NCBI RefSeq assembly: GCF_963169125.1
Contig: NC_084802.1
Coordinates: 29,145,107 to 29,209,106 of the forward strand
DNA from: Humulus lupulus
Taxonomy: Eukaryota; Streptophyta; Magnoliopsida; Rosales; Cannabaceae
Length of the DNA stretch: 64,000 nt
Reading direction: 5' to 3'
Shown here: positions 23,401 to 34,911 of the stretch, one piece after another
Layout of the letters: each line of letters begins with the position of its first letter
Numbering within the stretch: the stretch's first letter is position 1
The notes under the pieces: model-generated
The model's input: the letters and a program-made list of their open reading frames with translations, nothing else
Told to the model about the DNA's origin: nothing
Databases searched by the model: none
Translations under genes and position numbers: made by a program

Positions 23401-26400
23401 CCATTCAAGGCGAAGAGGAATCTCAGGAACCCTTGGCGGATCCTGAGATTGAAAAACCTCAAAACGCCGAGGGGGAAAATGTCGTCTTAAGTGAGGATAT
23501 TGACCCCCGAATAGGCGAGGACAGATCCGAGCTCCAGGCAATAGAGGAGCTTGAGGAAGTAAACATTGATCCACAGAATCCGTCACGAATGGTCAGGCTC
23601 GGGAAAAACCTCTGTAGCCAGAGGAAGGCGGAGCTAACTATGTTTCTGCAAGATAACTTGGACGTATTCGCATGGTCGCACGAGGATATGGTGGGAATTA
23701 GCCCGAGTGTCATCATGCACACACTTCATCTGCATAAAAGCGTTCCTGCCAAGTCCCAGAAGCAAAGGCGTTTAGGAACCACTCGAGCTGAAGCCCTAGA
23801 GGAAGAGGTATCCCGGCTCAAGAAATGCGGCTTTATCCGTGAATCCAAGTTTCCAGTGTGGGTTGCCAACCCCGTGCTGGTTCCAAAGCCTAACGGGAAA
23901 TGGCAGACCTGCATCGATTTCTCCGACCTGAATAAAGCCTGCCCCAAGGATTGCTTCCCATTTCCCAGGATCGACCAGTTGGTGGATGCCACGGCGGGGC
24001 ATGAGCTCATGTCCTTTATGGACGCGTACTCGGGCTACAATCAGATCACGATGAATCCGGCGGACCAGGAGCACACCAGCTTCATGACCCCAACTAAAAT
24101 CTATTGTTACAAGGTCATGTCGTTCGGTCTGAAGAACGCCGGAGCTACCTACCAAAGGCTAGTAAATAGAATGTTCGCAGACCAGATCGGAAAAAACATG
24201 GAAGTGTACGTTGATGACATGCTAGTCAAGTCAAAGATTGCCGATAACCATGTTTCCGATCTGGGAGAATGTTTTAAGATACTACGGGAATATGGCATGA
24301 GGCTAAATCCACATAAATGCACTTTTGGGGTCGCGTCAGGGAAATTCCTGGGGTTCATAGTCAATACCCGAGGAATCGAGGCAAACCCCGACAAGATCAG
24401 ATCCCTGCTCGAACTTCCTTCTCCTAGGTCGCGAAAAGATGTCCACGGCCTGACAGGAAGGGTGGCGGCCCTCAACCGGTTCATTTCCAAGTCCACCGAT
24501 AAGTGTTTGCCCTTCTACAACCTGCTCCGAGGTAACAAGAAGTTCGAATGGTCAGTAGAGTGTGAAAGCGCATTCCTCGACCTGAAAGCACATCTGGCTG
24601 AGCCGCCCGTGCTATCCAAACCAAAGGCAGGAGAGCCTCTTTTTCTCTACCTGGCTGTCACTGAGGACGTAGCTAGTGCCGTGCTGGTACGAGAGGAGGA
24701 CCAAGTTCAAAAACCAGTCTACTACATCAGCAAGAGACTTCTCGGTGCTGAGTCCCGATACCCGCTGATAGAGAAATTGGCGTTCTGCCTTATCACGGCT
24801 TCACAAAAGCTCAGGCCGTACTTCCAGTCCCACTCGATTCACGTCATGACCGATCAACCTTTAAGGCAGGTTTTGCAAAAACCTGAAGCATCGGGACGTT
24901 TGATAAAGTGGGCCATCGAGCTTAGTCAGTTTGAAATTCTGTACACTCCGCGAACTGCTATAAAAAGTCAGGCCCTGGCCGATTTTATGGCAGAATGCAC
25001 GGGATTCCAGGAGGATCCCGCAGAGAACTCACCTCAAATCAGCTCGCCCCAGGAATTGTGGAGGATCTTTGTAGATGGTTCGTCCAACGAGAACGGCTCC
25101 GGCGCTGGAATCATTCTGATATCCCCTGAGGGACATAGATTCCACTCGGTGCTAAGGTTCAGATTCAAAGCCTCCAACAACGAAGCCGAGTACGAAGCTT
25201 TGCTGGCGGGACTGAGGATAGCCCAGGAGTTAAAGGCGAGCTCCGTCCAATGCTTCAATGACTCCCAGCTCGTGGTCAACCAGGTTCTGGGCGAGTATCA
25301 AGCACTGGGACCCAAGATGGCCGCCTTTCTGGCAAAGGTAAAAGTTGAGCTGTCCGCGTTTGAGCGAGGCTCGATTGAACAAATACCTCGGGAGCATAAC
25401 GCTAACGCAGACGCTCTCGCCAAGCTCGCCACCTCTGCAGAAACGGAGACCTTAGGGCTAGTGCCAGTCGAATTCTTGGAGAAACCAAGCGTAGAAGATA
25501 TTAGGATGGAGGTCGAGATGATCGATGCCAGGCCGACCTGGATGACCCCCATCCTTGAGTATCTTGCCGAAGGCAAGCTTCCTGAAGGGCGTAACGATGC
25601 ATGGCGAGTCATGTACCAAGCTCCTAGGTACACAATAATCGATGGGGTGTTGTACCGACATGGGCACTCCCTACCTCTCCTCCGGTGTGTTCTTCCAGGT
25701 GAGGCAAAGGCCATCCTGCAGGAAGTGCACGAAGGATTTTGCGGAGACCACACTGGGGGGCAGAGCTTGGCCTTAAAATTCCTAAGGCAGGGGTACTACT
25801 GGCCAACCCTATCCAAGGACTCGACCTCATACGTGAAGAAGTGCGACAGGTGCCAGCGATTCGCCGCAGTTGCCCGAGCTCCTCCAGTCGAGCTGAAGAT
25901 GATCTCGTCCCCATGGCCGTTTGCCGTTTGGGGGATAGACTCGGTTGGCGCTCTCCCCACTGGAAAAGGCGGGGTCCGTTACGCCGTGGTAGCCATCGAC
26001 TACTTCACTAAGTGGGCTGAGGCAGAACCTTTGGCAACGATAACGTCCAAAAAAGTGCTTGACTTCATGGTTAAGAGCATCATCTGTCGATTCGACCTAC
26101 CCAAGAAGATCGTTTCCGACAACGGCACCCAGTTTGACAGCGACCTGTTCACCGAGTTTTGTGAAAGACACGGAATTGTGAAAAGTTTATCCTCCGTGGC
26201 CTATCCTCAGGCTAATGGCCAGGTCGAAGCTGTCAACAAGACCCTAAAGGCGAGCCTCAAGAAGAGATTAGATGAAGCAAAGGGCGTCTGGCCAGAACAG
26301 CTCCCCCAGGTCCTATGGGCGTACCGGACCTCACATCGGACTCCTACGGGTCATACTCCCTTTTCCCTAACCTTTGGGAGTGAGGCAGTCCTCCCCGTGG

Positions 26401-26774
26401 AAATTAAGGTGCTTTCGCATAGAGTCCAGTCTTACGACCAAGATCAAAACCACGAGCTCCTGTGCAATTCCCTCGATCTAGTTGATGAAAGGCGAGAGGA
26501 TTCGCAACTCCAGCTCGCCTATTATCAGCAGAAAATCACTCGCTACTTCAACACCAAAGTCAAAAAACGCGCCTTTAGCGTTGGCGACCTGGTCCTAAGG
26601 AGAGTTTTCCTGGCCGGGAAAGATCCCAAAGATGGAGTTTTGGGACCAAACTGGGAACGACCATACCAGGTCAGCGAAATCATTAAGGAGGGAACTTATA
26701 AGTTAGCCCGGCTTAATGGAGGGGCGGTTCCGCGCACTTGGAACGCCATCCACTTAAAGAAGTATTATCAGTAA
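20445..26774 (+). CDS. Tat gag-pol polyprotein (2,109 codons, one in-frame TGA)
   Basis: ATG at 20445, 55 nt after the LTR. A single frame runs to 26774, broken only by TGA at 21465-21467 (CGA to TGA would explain it); the next in-frame Met is at 21552. The first 340 codons are Arg/Pro/Ser-rich. Gag core is at about 21750-22080; a Cys/His motif near 22545-22590 (CRFH...GH...) has Phe where the last Cys is expected. Protease has LIDNGSS (about 22999). RT has CIDFSDLN and YVDDML (about 24208). Classical RNase H lies at about 24630-24990. An additional RNase H (IFVDGSS start, about 25063, through to about 25440) marks the Tat lineage. Integrase has a zinc finger (about 25740-25860), Asp in IDSVG, Asp in SDNGTQF and Glu in GQVEAVN. 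All catalytic residues are present. Translation of pol would need read-through, or reflects a single recent mutation. Confidence 0.93.
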
Positions 26775-26904
26775 TTCACTTGTAAGGCTTGGAAGGCCAC
26801 TTTTTATGTATTAATGAGAATAAGTTTTTATGTATGTTTGCAAGTGTAATCTAAAGTAACCACGAAAGACCCTTTCCTAGTTACTTGGGGGGCATATGGT
26901 ACCT

Positions 26905-27480
26905 GGATATAACCAGGTCTCCTTAATGACTTAGAAGTTGATTCATATCGATTGACCGTTATTTTTCTTAAAAAACATGAGATATTGATAAGGATTAGCG
27001 CTAACTAAGTCCTATCCTGTTCTTAACCGGGTCATAAAACTTAGAAGTTGATTTAAATCTATTGATCGTTGTTCTTCTTAAAGAGCTCGAGATATGGATA
27101 AAAGTTAACGCGAACTAAGTTTTCAAATTAAGTTCCTGGTATTAACCGGGTCATAAAACTTAGAAGTTGATTTAAATCTATTGATCGCTGTTCTTCTTAA
27201 AGAGCTCGAGATATGGATAAAAGTTAACGCGAACTAAGTTTTCAAATTAAGTTCATGGTCTTAACCAGGTCATAAAACTTAGAAGTTGATTTAAATCTAT
27301 TGATCGCTGTTCTTCTTAAAGAGCTCGAGATATGGATAAAAGTTAACGTGAACTAAGTTTTCAAATTAAGTTCCTGGTCTTAACCGGGTCATAAAACTTA
27401 GAAGTTGGTTTAAGTCTATGGATCATTTTTCTCCCTAAAGAGCCCGAGATATGGAAAAAGATCAGCATAAACTAAGTTTT
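26905..27480 (+). repeat. 119-bp tandem array after Tat pol
   Basis: The anchor GTCATAAAACTTAGAAGTTG starts at 27031, 27150, 27269 and 27388, an exact period of 119 bp, with a more diverged unit before it (anchor near 26928). The middle copies are nearly identical. Tandem arrays in this part of Tat elements are known and can seed satellites. Confidence 0.93.
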
Positions 27481-27627
27481 TCAAGAAATTGTAGCCGAAG
27501 TGCGTAAAGGCAAAAAAGAGATCAATTGAAAGCGTTAAAGAAAATTGTCTCGAGGTGAAAGCACCTCATGCAAAGGTTACATAAAAATTATTTAAAAAAT
27601 ATTGGGGGGCACAAGAAAAGAAACGCC

Positions 27628-30247
27628 CTAAGCTCCGCCAGTTGGGCCCTTGGAGGTCGCCGTCTCGCCTCGCTCAGCTGTGCCAGAACCATCCCCGGTC
27701 TCCGAGGGCGCCTCTTTATCAAGGCAAGCTTGGAACTTCACCAGCAAGCGCTCCCAGAGGCTCGCTGGCATGAAGGAGAAGTCTGCATCTGGATTGTAGG
27801 CCCAGCAGTGGTAGAACAGATCTTCCATGGACTTTTCCGAAGTTGTCCGCTCGGCCTCTAGGGCAGCCTGGGCGGCTTGGACCTCGGTCTTCGCGGCGTC
27901 TAGGTCCGTTTTCGAGGTGGCAAGGGAGGTCTCGAGCTCTTGGACCTTCAAATGAGTTTTCTCCAGCTCGACCTGCGAGGCCGCCAGGGCATCCTTGGCC
28001 GCTTGCAGGGTAGTCTGATGCTCATCCCTCATGTCCTCGAGCTGAGTCTTGGTTCTGATAATGCTCCGGTGAAGGGCGACAACGCTCTGCGAAGACGGAA
28101 AGACGATTGCCTTAGAAGAAAAATAAAAACAGGGCAAAATATAACGATGTAAAAAAAAAAAAAGAACCGCAAAAAGGTTAAGGTTAGCTTACCGTCATGG
28201 CCATGCCTAGTGAAGATTCCAGCACGCCCACCGGGCTCATTGTCTCGATGGCCTGGAGCTCCTTCTCGGTAAACTTGTATATGTGGCTGACGGCGTAGTT
28301 CACCGACTCATACACCGTTCCCCGAAAGGCCTCGGGGATCTTCTCCAGGTCCTGGGGATTGACTGGGATGCGTACATCAGAAGGTACGATGGCCGATGTC
28401 CCGACCTCCGTTCCCACATCCCGGGCAGCGAGTGGAGCTCGCGGAGCCGATGGAGGCATATTGCTTCCCCCTGCAGTAGGAAGGACCGCTCCCGTGACCT
28501 GTGCAGCTGAGGCTTGATCCTTCTCCTTCGCAGGGGACTTGGTGGGTGTCCCAGTGACGTTCTTGGATGACCGTAGCCTCTTCGCTCTTGGCCCCGCGGC
28601 AGCGTTCACTCCGAAAACCGCACCTCGCAGGCTCTCCTCGGGCTGAGACATAACTTCTGTCAAGGCAAAAACATGGTTAGTATGAGAATTAACGGTCATG
28701 CAAAAACAAAAGCGAAGGGATAAAGAAAAATTCATGTGTACTAAGGGAATCCTACCCCCCGGGCTAGAAGAAGAATCTAAGTCGATCACTTCCCGAGCTG
28801 GCGCAAGTTCTGGGTCCGGGTCTGAATCAGGGCTAGATTCCTCTACATACTGCCTAAGCCTCGGAGCTACGTCACCCCTCCGGAGCGATGGCCATGTTCG
28901 AAGGTTGGTCCCATACTCCTCGAATAGGATCGACCTAAAGGCTAGGGTGTTATCTACTACTACGGTACCCCTAGGCCGGCTATCTTGATAGTCCAGCACA
29001 AGTCGGTCAACACAATGGAGCAGGGTTATGTTTAGGTCCGGATCACTCCGGTGACGATGGACGAGCTGCCTAGGATTGAACCTAGCCAGCCGGGGGTCTG
29101 CTATGGCCCTATCTAGACTCCTAAACGTGTAAGGGTTACCTTGGCCAGAAGGACCCGCGGCTGCTCCGGATTGGATCCTCTCCTCGTCCGTCATCGGGAC
29201 GACCTCCAAGGTCCGCTTCCTGTTCCTCACGAGCGGAACTTCGTCGCCCTCGTCCTCCTCATCCTCGTCTTCCACGACCTCCTCCACGATGATGGGTCTG
29301 GTGTCGCGAGCTGGGGGAAGCCCCCGGGGCCTCCTGAGGTTCAAAATCTGATTTGGGAAAATCAGCTTGCAGGCCACCATCGTCTCGTCTGTTACGAGCA
29401 CGCAATAATCCTTCTCGCTGGGGGTAAGCCCGCCAGCGTCTCGTATTGGGCCCCGAGGGTCACAGATTTCTCTGTCCTCGCGAAGATGGCTGCAGAAATA
29501 GCCTAAGTCAGAAAGGGGTACGGGAGGAGCTAAAACGACACTTAACTTACGAGCTAAGGAGAAAAGATACTTACGAGGACGATTGAAGTAGTGGAGCTCG
29601 CAGTTTCTAAACCTTGTCGACATGAAGAACTGGTCCTTGAAATCGTTGGGGTGGCTGGGCAGCTCGATGACCGCAACCGTATTGGGAAATCGGGTTAAGT
29701 AGTAAAACCCGTCGCCTCGCCCCCGCTGGTCCGGGCTGGCTTTGAGGCAGAAAAAATATAAAATATCCGCAAGAGTGGGGACCTCCCACTCATGCTTCTG
29801 AAACAAGTATTTCAACCCAGCCAGCAAGCGATAGGAGTTGGGGGGGAGCTGAAACGGTTCCAACCTCACATAATTTAGGAAATCAGCAAAATACTGATCC
29901 AGTGGGAGGAAGGCCCCCGCCTTAAAATGTTCGCCGCTCCAGGCTGCGAACGGCTCATCGAGCGGCGCACAGCTCCACTCGCCCTCTGCGGCAGGTCGGG
30001 CCACCACGGATGCTTTCCCCAGGGTGATGTTGTGGGAGAGAAATATTTTGTTGATCTTCTTCTGGTCGGTGACCTTTGAGACAATCCTTTCCTCCTCAAA
30101 GAAGGCGTCGAGGGCGACCTCGACCTCCTGCTCCACCGCTGGCCCAAAGTTGGGGATTGGGGAGTCCGTCATCACCGCCTTTCCTTTGTCCTGCTGTGAG
30201 GCCGAGCTGCTGACGGTCTTCTTGGGGGCGTTCCTTTTCAGTGCCAT
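27628..30247 (-). CDS. Antisense ORF of the Tat element (spliced)
   Basis: On the minus strand an open frame runs from ATG 30247 to about 28184 (687 codons) and is joined by a GT-AG intron (28087-28192, 106 bp, phase kept) to a second exon 28086-27628. The N-terminal half (about 29550-30150) resembles the plant domain annotated as putative gypsy-type transposon protein. The middle is acidic (Asp/Glu run, about 29210-29290). The last exon is Ala/Glu/Lys/Gln-rich with heptad-like spacing and should form a coiled coil. A segment around 28670-28765 may be another in-frame intron (CCCGGGGG|GTAGG ... TTGACAG|AAG). Function is unknown. Antisense ORFs in this place are known from Retand-type elements. 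The frame is intact despite the LTR divergence, which suggests recent selection. Confidence 0.75.
28087..28192 (-). other. Predicted intron in the antisense ORF
   Basis: Donor ACG|GTAAGC and acceptor TTCGCAG|AGCG on the minus strand. Removing it joins two open frames in phase, whereas reading through ends after two codons. Confidence 0.7.
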
Positions 30248-31214
30248 CTGGTCACCTAACGAACAAAAGAAAACATTTCAGAAAAGGCGACCCAAGCGTG
30301 AGGAAAAGTCAAATGTTATTTACACGAGCTGAGGTAAGCCCAACCCGTGGAGAGTGGGACCACGCGATTCGATGAACACGCGCCTGTGCTCCCAACAGTT
30401 CCCCGATTACTCAGAATTCGTGTGTCAGGAGGGTCAGGATAGAATTTTCCTTGGGGGGAAAGTTTCAGTAGGCAAAAAATGCAAAACCGCCTGTGAAGCG
30501 TGTTCCCTAAGCTACCCGGTTTTGCACCCAAAAGTTCCAAAACTCCTACCTAGAAATTTTCCCCAGAAAAACATCCTGTAAACCATACTCTTAAACGATT
30601 TCCTACAGCAAAGATACCCTAGCCTAAAAAGGGGTTTTCACCCTCCATATCCAAAAAACCCAATACAACCATGCATGCGACTACAGTAAAATATTTACCT
30701 AAGCTACAGTGAAATATATTTCCAAAACACACATGGTCAGGGAACTTACAGTTTTTGACTGGGAGGTGGGTGAAGGTATTGCCTGGGTGAAAGCTTCGTC
30801 GGAGTACAGGCTTCTAAAGCTTTGAAGAAATCCTGACGTCTGAGCCTCTTGAACGCTGAGTAGAGAAGAGGGTTTTTTCTTTCGTCTGAGATGAAGAGAG
30901 AAGAAGAAGAGATTCGGAAAAATTTCAAATGAAAGGGTGGCCCGTGCGTAGGGTGGCCACCCCTTTTTATATATGTGAAAGGTCACGTATAGAGGGCCGT
31001 TGGATGACCCTGATGAGGGATCCGAGGCCCTCCACTCGAAATACAAAACGGCGGCTGAGCATAGGCTAGGCCATTTAATGCGGTTCTTGTAAGGCGTACC
31101 GTCACCAACCACGATGTTCCACGTATCAGGCGCCTGCGTAAGAGGTGGAATATGAAGAGTTCATGGGGAACCTAAAAGCCCCTACTACAGTCTTACCCGA
31201 CGTGGCATACCACG
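30248..31214 (-). promoter_or_regulatory. Tat region upstream of the antisense ORF, with candidate promoter
   Basis: Between the antisense ORF start and the polypurine tract. A minus-strand TATA-like ACATATATAAAAAGGGG lies at about 30962-30978, some 720 bp upstream of the ATG, leaving room for a 5' untranslated exon. The short open frames here (for example 30699-31112 minus) show no domain. The promoter call is an inference from position and motif. Confidence 0.4.
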
Positions 31215-31215
31215 A

Positions 31216-31234
31216 GCAGGGGCTTGGGGGCAGA
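31216..31234 (+). other. Polypurine tract of the Tat element
   Basis: AGCAGGGGCTTGGGGGCAGA-like purine-rich sequence ends directly at the 3' LTR start (31235). It is interrupted by a few pyrimidines, as is common for this lineage. Confidence 0.7.
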
Positions 31235-31981
31235 TGTACGCCCTGTTTTTCCCACGGGTTGATTAGCGAGCTGAGCTGCGGCCTAATCATAGTTATCTTG
31301 TGGACGTCACCGCAGACCGGAGCTTCTGTCACTAGCTTGAGGAAACCCCAAGGGCTCGCCTTCATTGCCCAAGACTGGGGCAGGGATTCTGAAGGCCGAA
31401 GGTCGAGTCAAGTATGCAGCTCGTGGTGCGAGCTGGATATGGGGGCTATGACCCTTTGTGAAGTCAACACACGCAAGGTAAACGTGCATATATCAGACAT
31501 CACATGTCTGATATCCCCCTGACTTCTCGGACACGAAGCAGGAACGTGCGTATTCAGACACCCACGACTGGGTTGGGCCGTGCGGCCCATTATCTCCTTA
31601 CCTATCGATTTGACCACACTAATGTGTCAGGTTTAGGAATTAATCATGAATGTCACAGAGTTGATGTGATAGATAAGAGGGTCACGGGATGACCTTCTTA
31701 CCAACTCCCAGGTGCCTTCTCCTATAAATATGGAGACCCTGGGACTTAATAAGGGTTGACTTCTCTAATGTAAAACAAGGCCCTGTAACCAAATATCCAG
31801 TATAGAGCAATAATACTGACTAGTGGAGTAGAAGGATTTTAACCTTTGAACCACTTAAAAAACGTGTCTTCAGTCACCTCTTTCATTCTCTAAGATCATA
31901 TATCTGTTACGGTTCTACATTTAGCACTAATCCCTTTCTCTTCTTCTCTTAATTACCTGTTGGCGAAGAACCGTGTCAACA
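31235..31981 (+). repeat. 3' LTR of the Tat element
   Basis: 747 bp, the same length as the 5' LTR, with about 15 substitutions and no indels by eye. Followed by AACCC and the continuation of the Tekay LTR. Confidence 0.95.
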
Positions 31982-33723
31982 AACCCTTTGGCTGTTAAGT
32001 CTTGAAGCTTACCCGTACCTTCATCTTCTTTGTGATTTTTGAGGACTTGTTGAGGATTTAAGCTTGGGAAGTAGGCTTTGGGAGTTTGGGAGAGTGGTCT
32101 ACCATTGAAGAGCATCACAACCTGAGTTTGAGGTGAGTTTCTAGCCATTAGTTTTCTGGTATACTCTGTTTTAGTTGTTAGTTTCAGCTTATGATTTTGT
32201 TGTGGATAGTTGGAATTGATGGAAGTTTTGGTTGGGGTTTAACTTGGGTTTTGATAAGGGTGCGATATAGATCAAATTTAGGGGTTGTATTGGATGTTTG
32301 AGTGGTGTTTGAGCTTGGTTTGAAAGATTGGTTCCAAGGGAAATCGCAAGGGAAGAAAAACCAGAGTGTTGGCTGAACTGGGGGTTGGACCGCGTCATGG
32401 CCAAGGAGGGCCACGGCTCTTGAGGGGTGCTGATGGAGGCCGCCTCTGTTTGAGGGGCGGGCCGCGGCATGGCCAAGGAGGGTCACGGCCCTTAGTGTCA
32501 TTTTGGCCAGAAATGGGTTTTTGGCTTGGGGATTCTAGCCTTAGGCCTCGAGATCAATCCTACTACCCAGTTTAGTAGTATCCGATGTCTCGGAGGCTAG
32601 GTTTTGGTTTGGGAACTCTTTGTTATTCATTTTATTGATGGAATTCCATAATTGGTTATGACTAGGTATCCACTAAGGGTCAAAAAGACAGGTCGTTCTC
32701 AATGATCGTTCTTACATTAATTCTCGCTCGAACCAGAGGTAAGAAAACTGCACCCCATATGTAACATGCGTGGTTGTTCACGAAACATGTTGATTGTGTG
32801 AATGTGGACATGGTTTGATTACTGAATGCTTAGCCAATCTTGCTCACTTGTGCATGGTACTGACTAATTAGTCAGATTTGGCAAAGGTGTCAGTATCAAC
32901 TGTGAAGTTGTTACTCATTAGTCAGGTTCGGTAGTGGTACTGGGCACTGGTCACACAGTGCTGACTCATAAGTCAGGACGGCCTTAGCGTGTTCAACGTA
33001 AACCAATAAAGATTAGATCTAATCTATATCTGCATTGGATGGCTCAAAGAGCATTAATGCCGGACCGACCTCAAGCTCGATGAATATTATAAGCGCTTGT
33101 GTGACTTACCCATCAGTCTCTCATTTTTTTTTAAGGCTAGTGGCTTACCCAGCAGCCACTCTTCTGGTTAAATTAGTGACTTGCTTGTCAGTCACTGAGT
33201 ATGTTTTTCTAGAACCTCAAGTGATATTCACTCATCTATTTAAGAGCTATAAGCTCTGTGTGATTATAATGATAGTCATTTGATAATGCTTACATGCAAT
33301 ACTGTGTTTTCTTGCTGGGCTTTGGCTCATGGGTGCTATGTGGTACAGGTAAAGGGAAAGAAAAACTCACCCAGCCTTGAGTGGAGAGCTTAGGTGGTGA
33401 TGTGTACATATGCGGCCGCTTGACCACCACGGCCAAGGAGTTCTCAAAGGAACTAGGGGGTTTACCCTAATTTTTGCCGCTTAGGTCGGCGGGGTTTGTA
33501 AATTTGAAACAGTAGTGACCATTTTGTGTTTCAAACAACTTGTAAATGTTTTGATGATCTCATGAACAGTTTTATGTATTTAATAAAATATATCATTTCC
33601 TTTTTATTGATTTTCCACCTTAGTCTGTTAATAACACTTAGAACACATTTTAACCAAAGGACTCGGGTAGCGAGTCAAATTTTCGGTTCACCGTAATTGT
33701 TCTGGGGTAGCCAGGGCGTTACA
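31982..33723 (+). repeat. 3' LTR of the Tekay-like element, right arm
   Basis: It resumes with AACCCTTTGGCTGT, matching 12236 onward of the 5' LTR, and ends GGGCGTTACA at 33723 followed by TTCTT. The two arms together give about 2,302 bp, against 2,350 bp for the 5' LTR. Confidence 0.93.
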
Positions 33724-33728
33724 TTCTT

Positions 33729-34648
33729 ACTCTCCCTAACACCCAAAATCAGTTTAAGAAATCATTCTCATGCAGGCTCTAAGCTCATCATCATTCCAAC
33801 AAAATTCAATAATCATAATTTAGGTTTTTACCTAAATGGATAACTTGAATACCCCAGCTAGACTCTGTCCAGTTCTAGCCTTAACTCCTTAGGTTCTTCT
33901 CAGTCCAAACTCAGCCCAATTTTCAGCTTGTTCCCTTAGCTTTTCCTTCAAAATTCAAAGGTTTCCCCTTAGTATAGAGAGGAAAAGAAACGTGTATATG
34001 GGAGAGTGAGAGATATCAAATGTGTTCCACAACATTTTGATATTTCTTTAAGAGTTCTGAGTATATCCCTTGCTTAAACAAAGATCGAATTGCCCCTAAG
34101 CTTTCCTTAGCCCTCTAATTGTCTCTAGGGGTAAAATGGTCATTCCGCCCCCATTTTCCCGCTAATTCCTCAAGTGTTCATACTGTTAACTAATTAACCC
34201 CATCACGTCTAATTAATTTCCAAATATTTATTCGTTACCCATTAAACCCCAAAACATTCTCTAAATTCCCAAAATACCCCTAGGCTCCCCCCGAGCCGGG
34301 TATTAAACCCCGCAGTGACTATTTCGCTAATCTGCTCACCAGGATCGTCTCGATCCATATACTACAAACATATCCACATAATAATGTGGTCTCAACCATA
34401 TATCACATAAAATCACATATATGCCCTTAACAGCCCAAAATTAAAAATATGCCCTTATGAACACTAAAGGGCCCACATGCATATTTAATACTCCTAACAC
34501 ATGCATATAAATATATTCATACTATCACATAAATCATGCATGGCACATAGTCACACATTTAATCAATAAATCACACGTGTATCCAATTATGCCCTCCTGA
34601 CACGATAATCAAGGCACCAAGCCCTATTAGTAATTTTGGGCTGTTACA
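33729..34648 (-). mobile_element. Solo LTR-2, right arm
   Basis: The 5' half (minus orientation) of solo LTR-2, whose other arm is 10312-11675. On the minus strand it begins TGTAACAGCCCAAAATTAC at 34648, bounded by TAACA (34649-34653). It includes phrases shared with the other Tekay-like LTR starts, for example GTGGGCCC...ATGCATATTTAAT around 34470-34490. Confidence 0.9.
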
Positions 34649-34653
34649 TAACA

Positions 34654-34911
34654 AATCCTCTTGTACTAGCCAAATCACTGCACAAGTAAAATCTTTATTA
34701 ATTAACATATTAATTAATTTCAGTTAATTGAACTTTACTGATTAGATTTACTATAAAGTGGTTGATGGTTGAACAAGCCAAACTGCAAAGAAGATGGGTA
34801 GAGCTCCTACAAAGAATCCAAAGCATGATTCCTTAAGAAGGAAGGAAAGGCTAAAAAGATAAAAGGCCGGGTGGCTGCTTCAGCTAGTCAGCAAAGCAAC
34901 ACCCCGTTTAT
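34654..34911 (+). pseudogene. Tail of the MULE transposase
   Basis: Removing solo LTR-2 joins the knuckle start at 10276-10310 to AAATCCTCTTGT here, completing a C-x2-C-x4-x-x4-C motif in which the histidine is proline. The frame may end by splicing at CACAA|GTAAAA (about 34680). A Lys-rich open stretch before 34911 could be the last exon, but the junction is unresolved. Confidence 0.6.

Larger units (their letters stand above)
19643..31981 (+). mobile_element. Full-length Tat-lineage Ty3/gypsy element (Retand-like)
   Basis: A 12,339-bp element with two 747-bp LTRs and a perfect 5-bp duplication AACCC (19638-19642 and 31982-31986). It has a gag-pol frame with an extra RNase H domain between RNase H and integrase, a long region between pol and the 3' LTR with a 119-bp tandem array, and an antisense spliced ORF. 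This combination is known for the plant Tat lineage. LTRs differ at about 15 positions by eye (about 98% identity), so insertion is recent compared with its surroundings. One TGA in gag is the only break found in gag-pol. Confidence 0.94.
11676..33723 (+). mobile_element. Full-length Tekay/Del-like Ty3/gypsy chromovirus, interrupted by a Tat element
   Basis: The element is framed by a perfect 5-bp duplication TTCTT (11671-11675 and 33724-33728). It has a 2,350-bp 5' LTR, an initiator-Met-type primer site, gag-pol on the plus strand, a purine tract and a 3' LTR that starts at 19078 and is split at 19642/31982 by the Tat insertion. Without that insertion it is about 9.7 kb. Domain order is gag, protease, RT, RNase H, integrase and a C-terminal chromodomain-like segment, which is the chromovirus layout. 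The long LTRs and the sequence flavour suggest Tekay/Del. Gag-pol has five TAG codons and one frameshift, so it is inactive. Confidence 0.92.

Noticed and set aside
21418..26011. Many open frames of 60-150 codons on the minus strand, and alternative plus-strand frames, across the Tat gag-pol
   Set aside because: They overlap an intact domain-bearing frame and arise from its GC-rich codon use.
29141..29506. Plus-strand open frame of 121 codons in the Tat 3' region
   Set aside because: It is opposite the acidic part of the antisense ORF; no domain.
30699..31112. 137-codon minus-strand frame upstream of the antisense ORF
   Set aside because: It contains the candidate TATA region and shows no domain; more likely promoter/leader sequence than protein.
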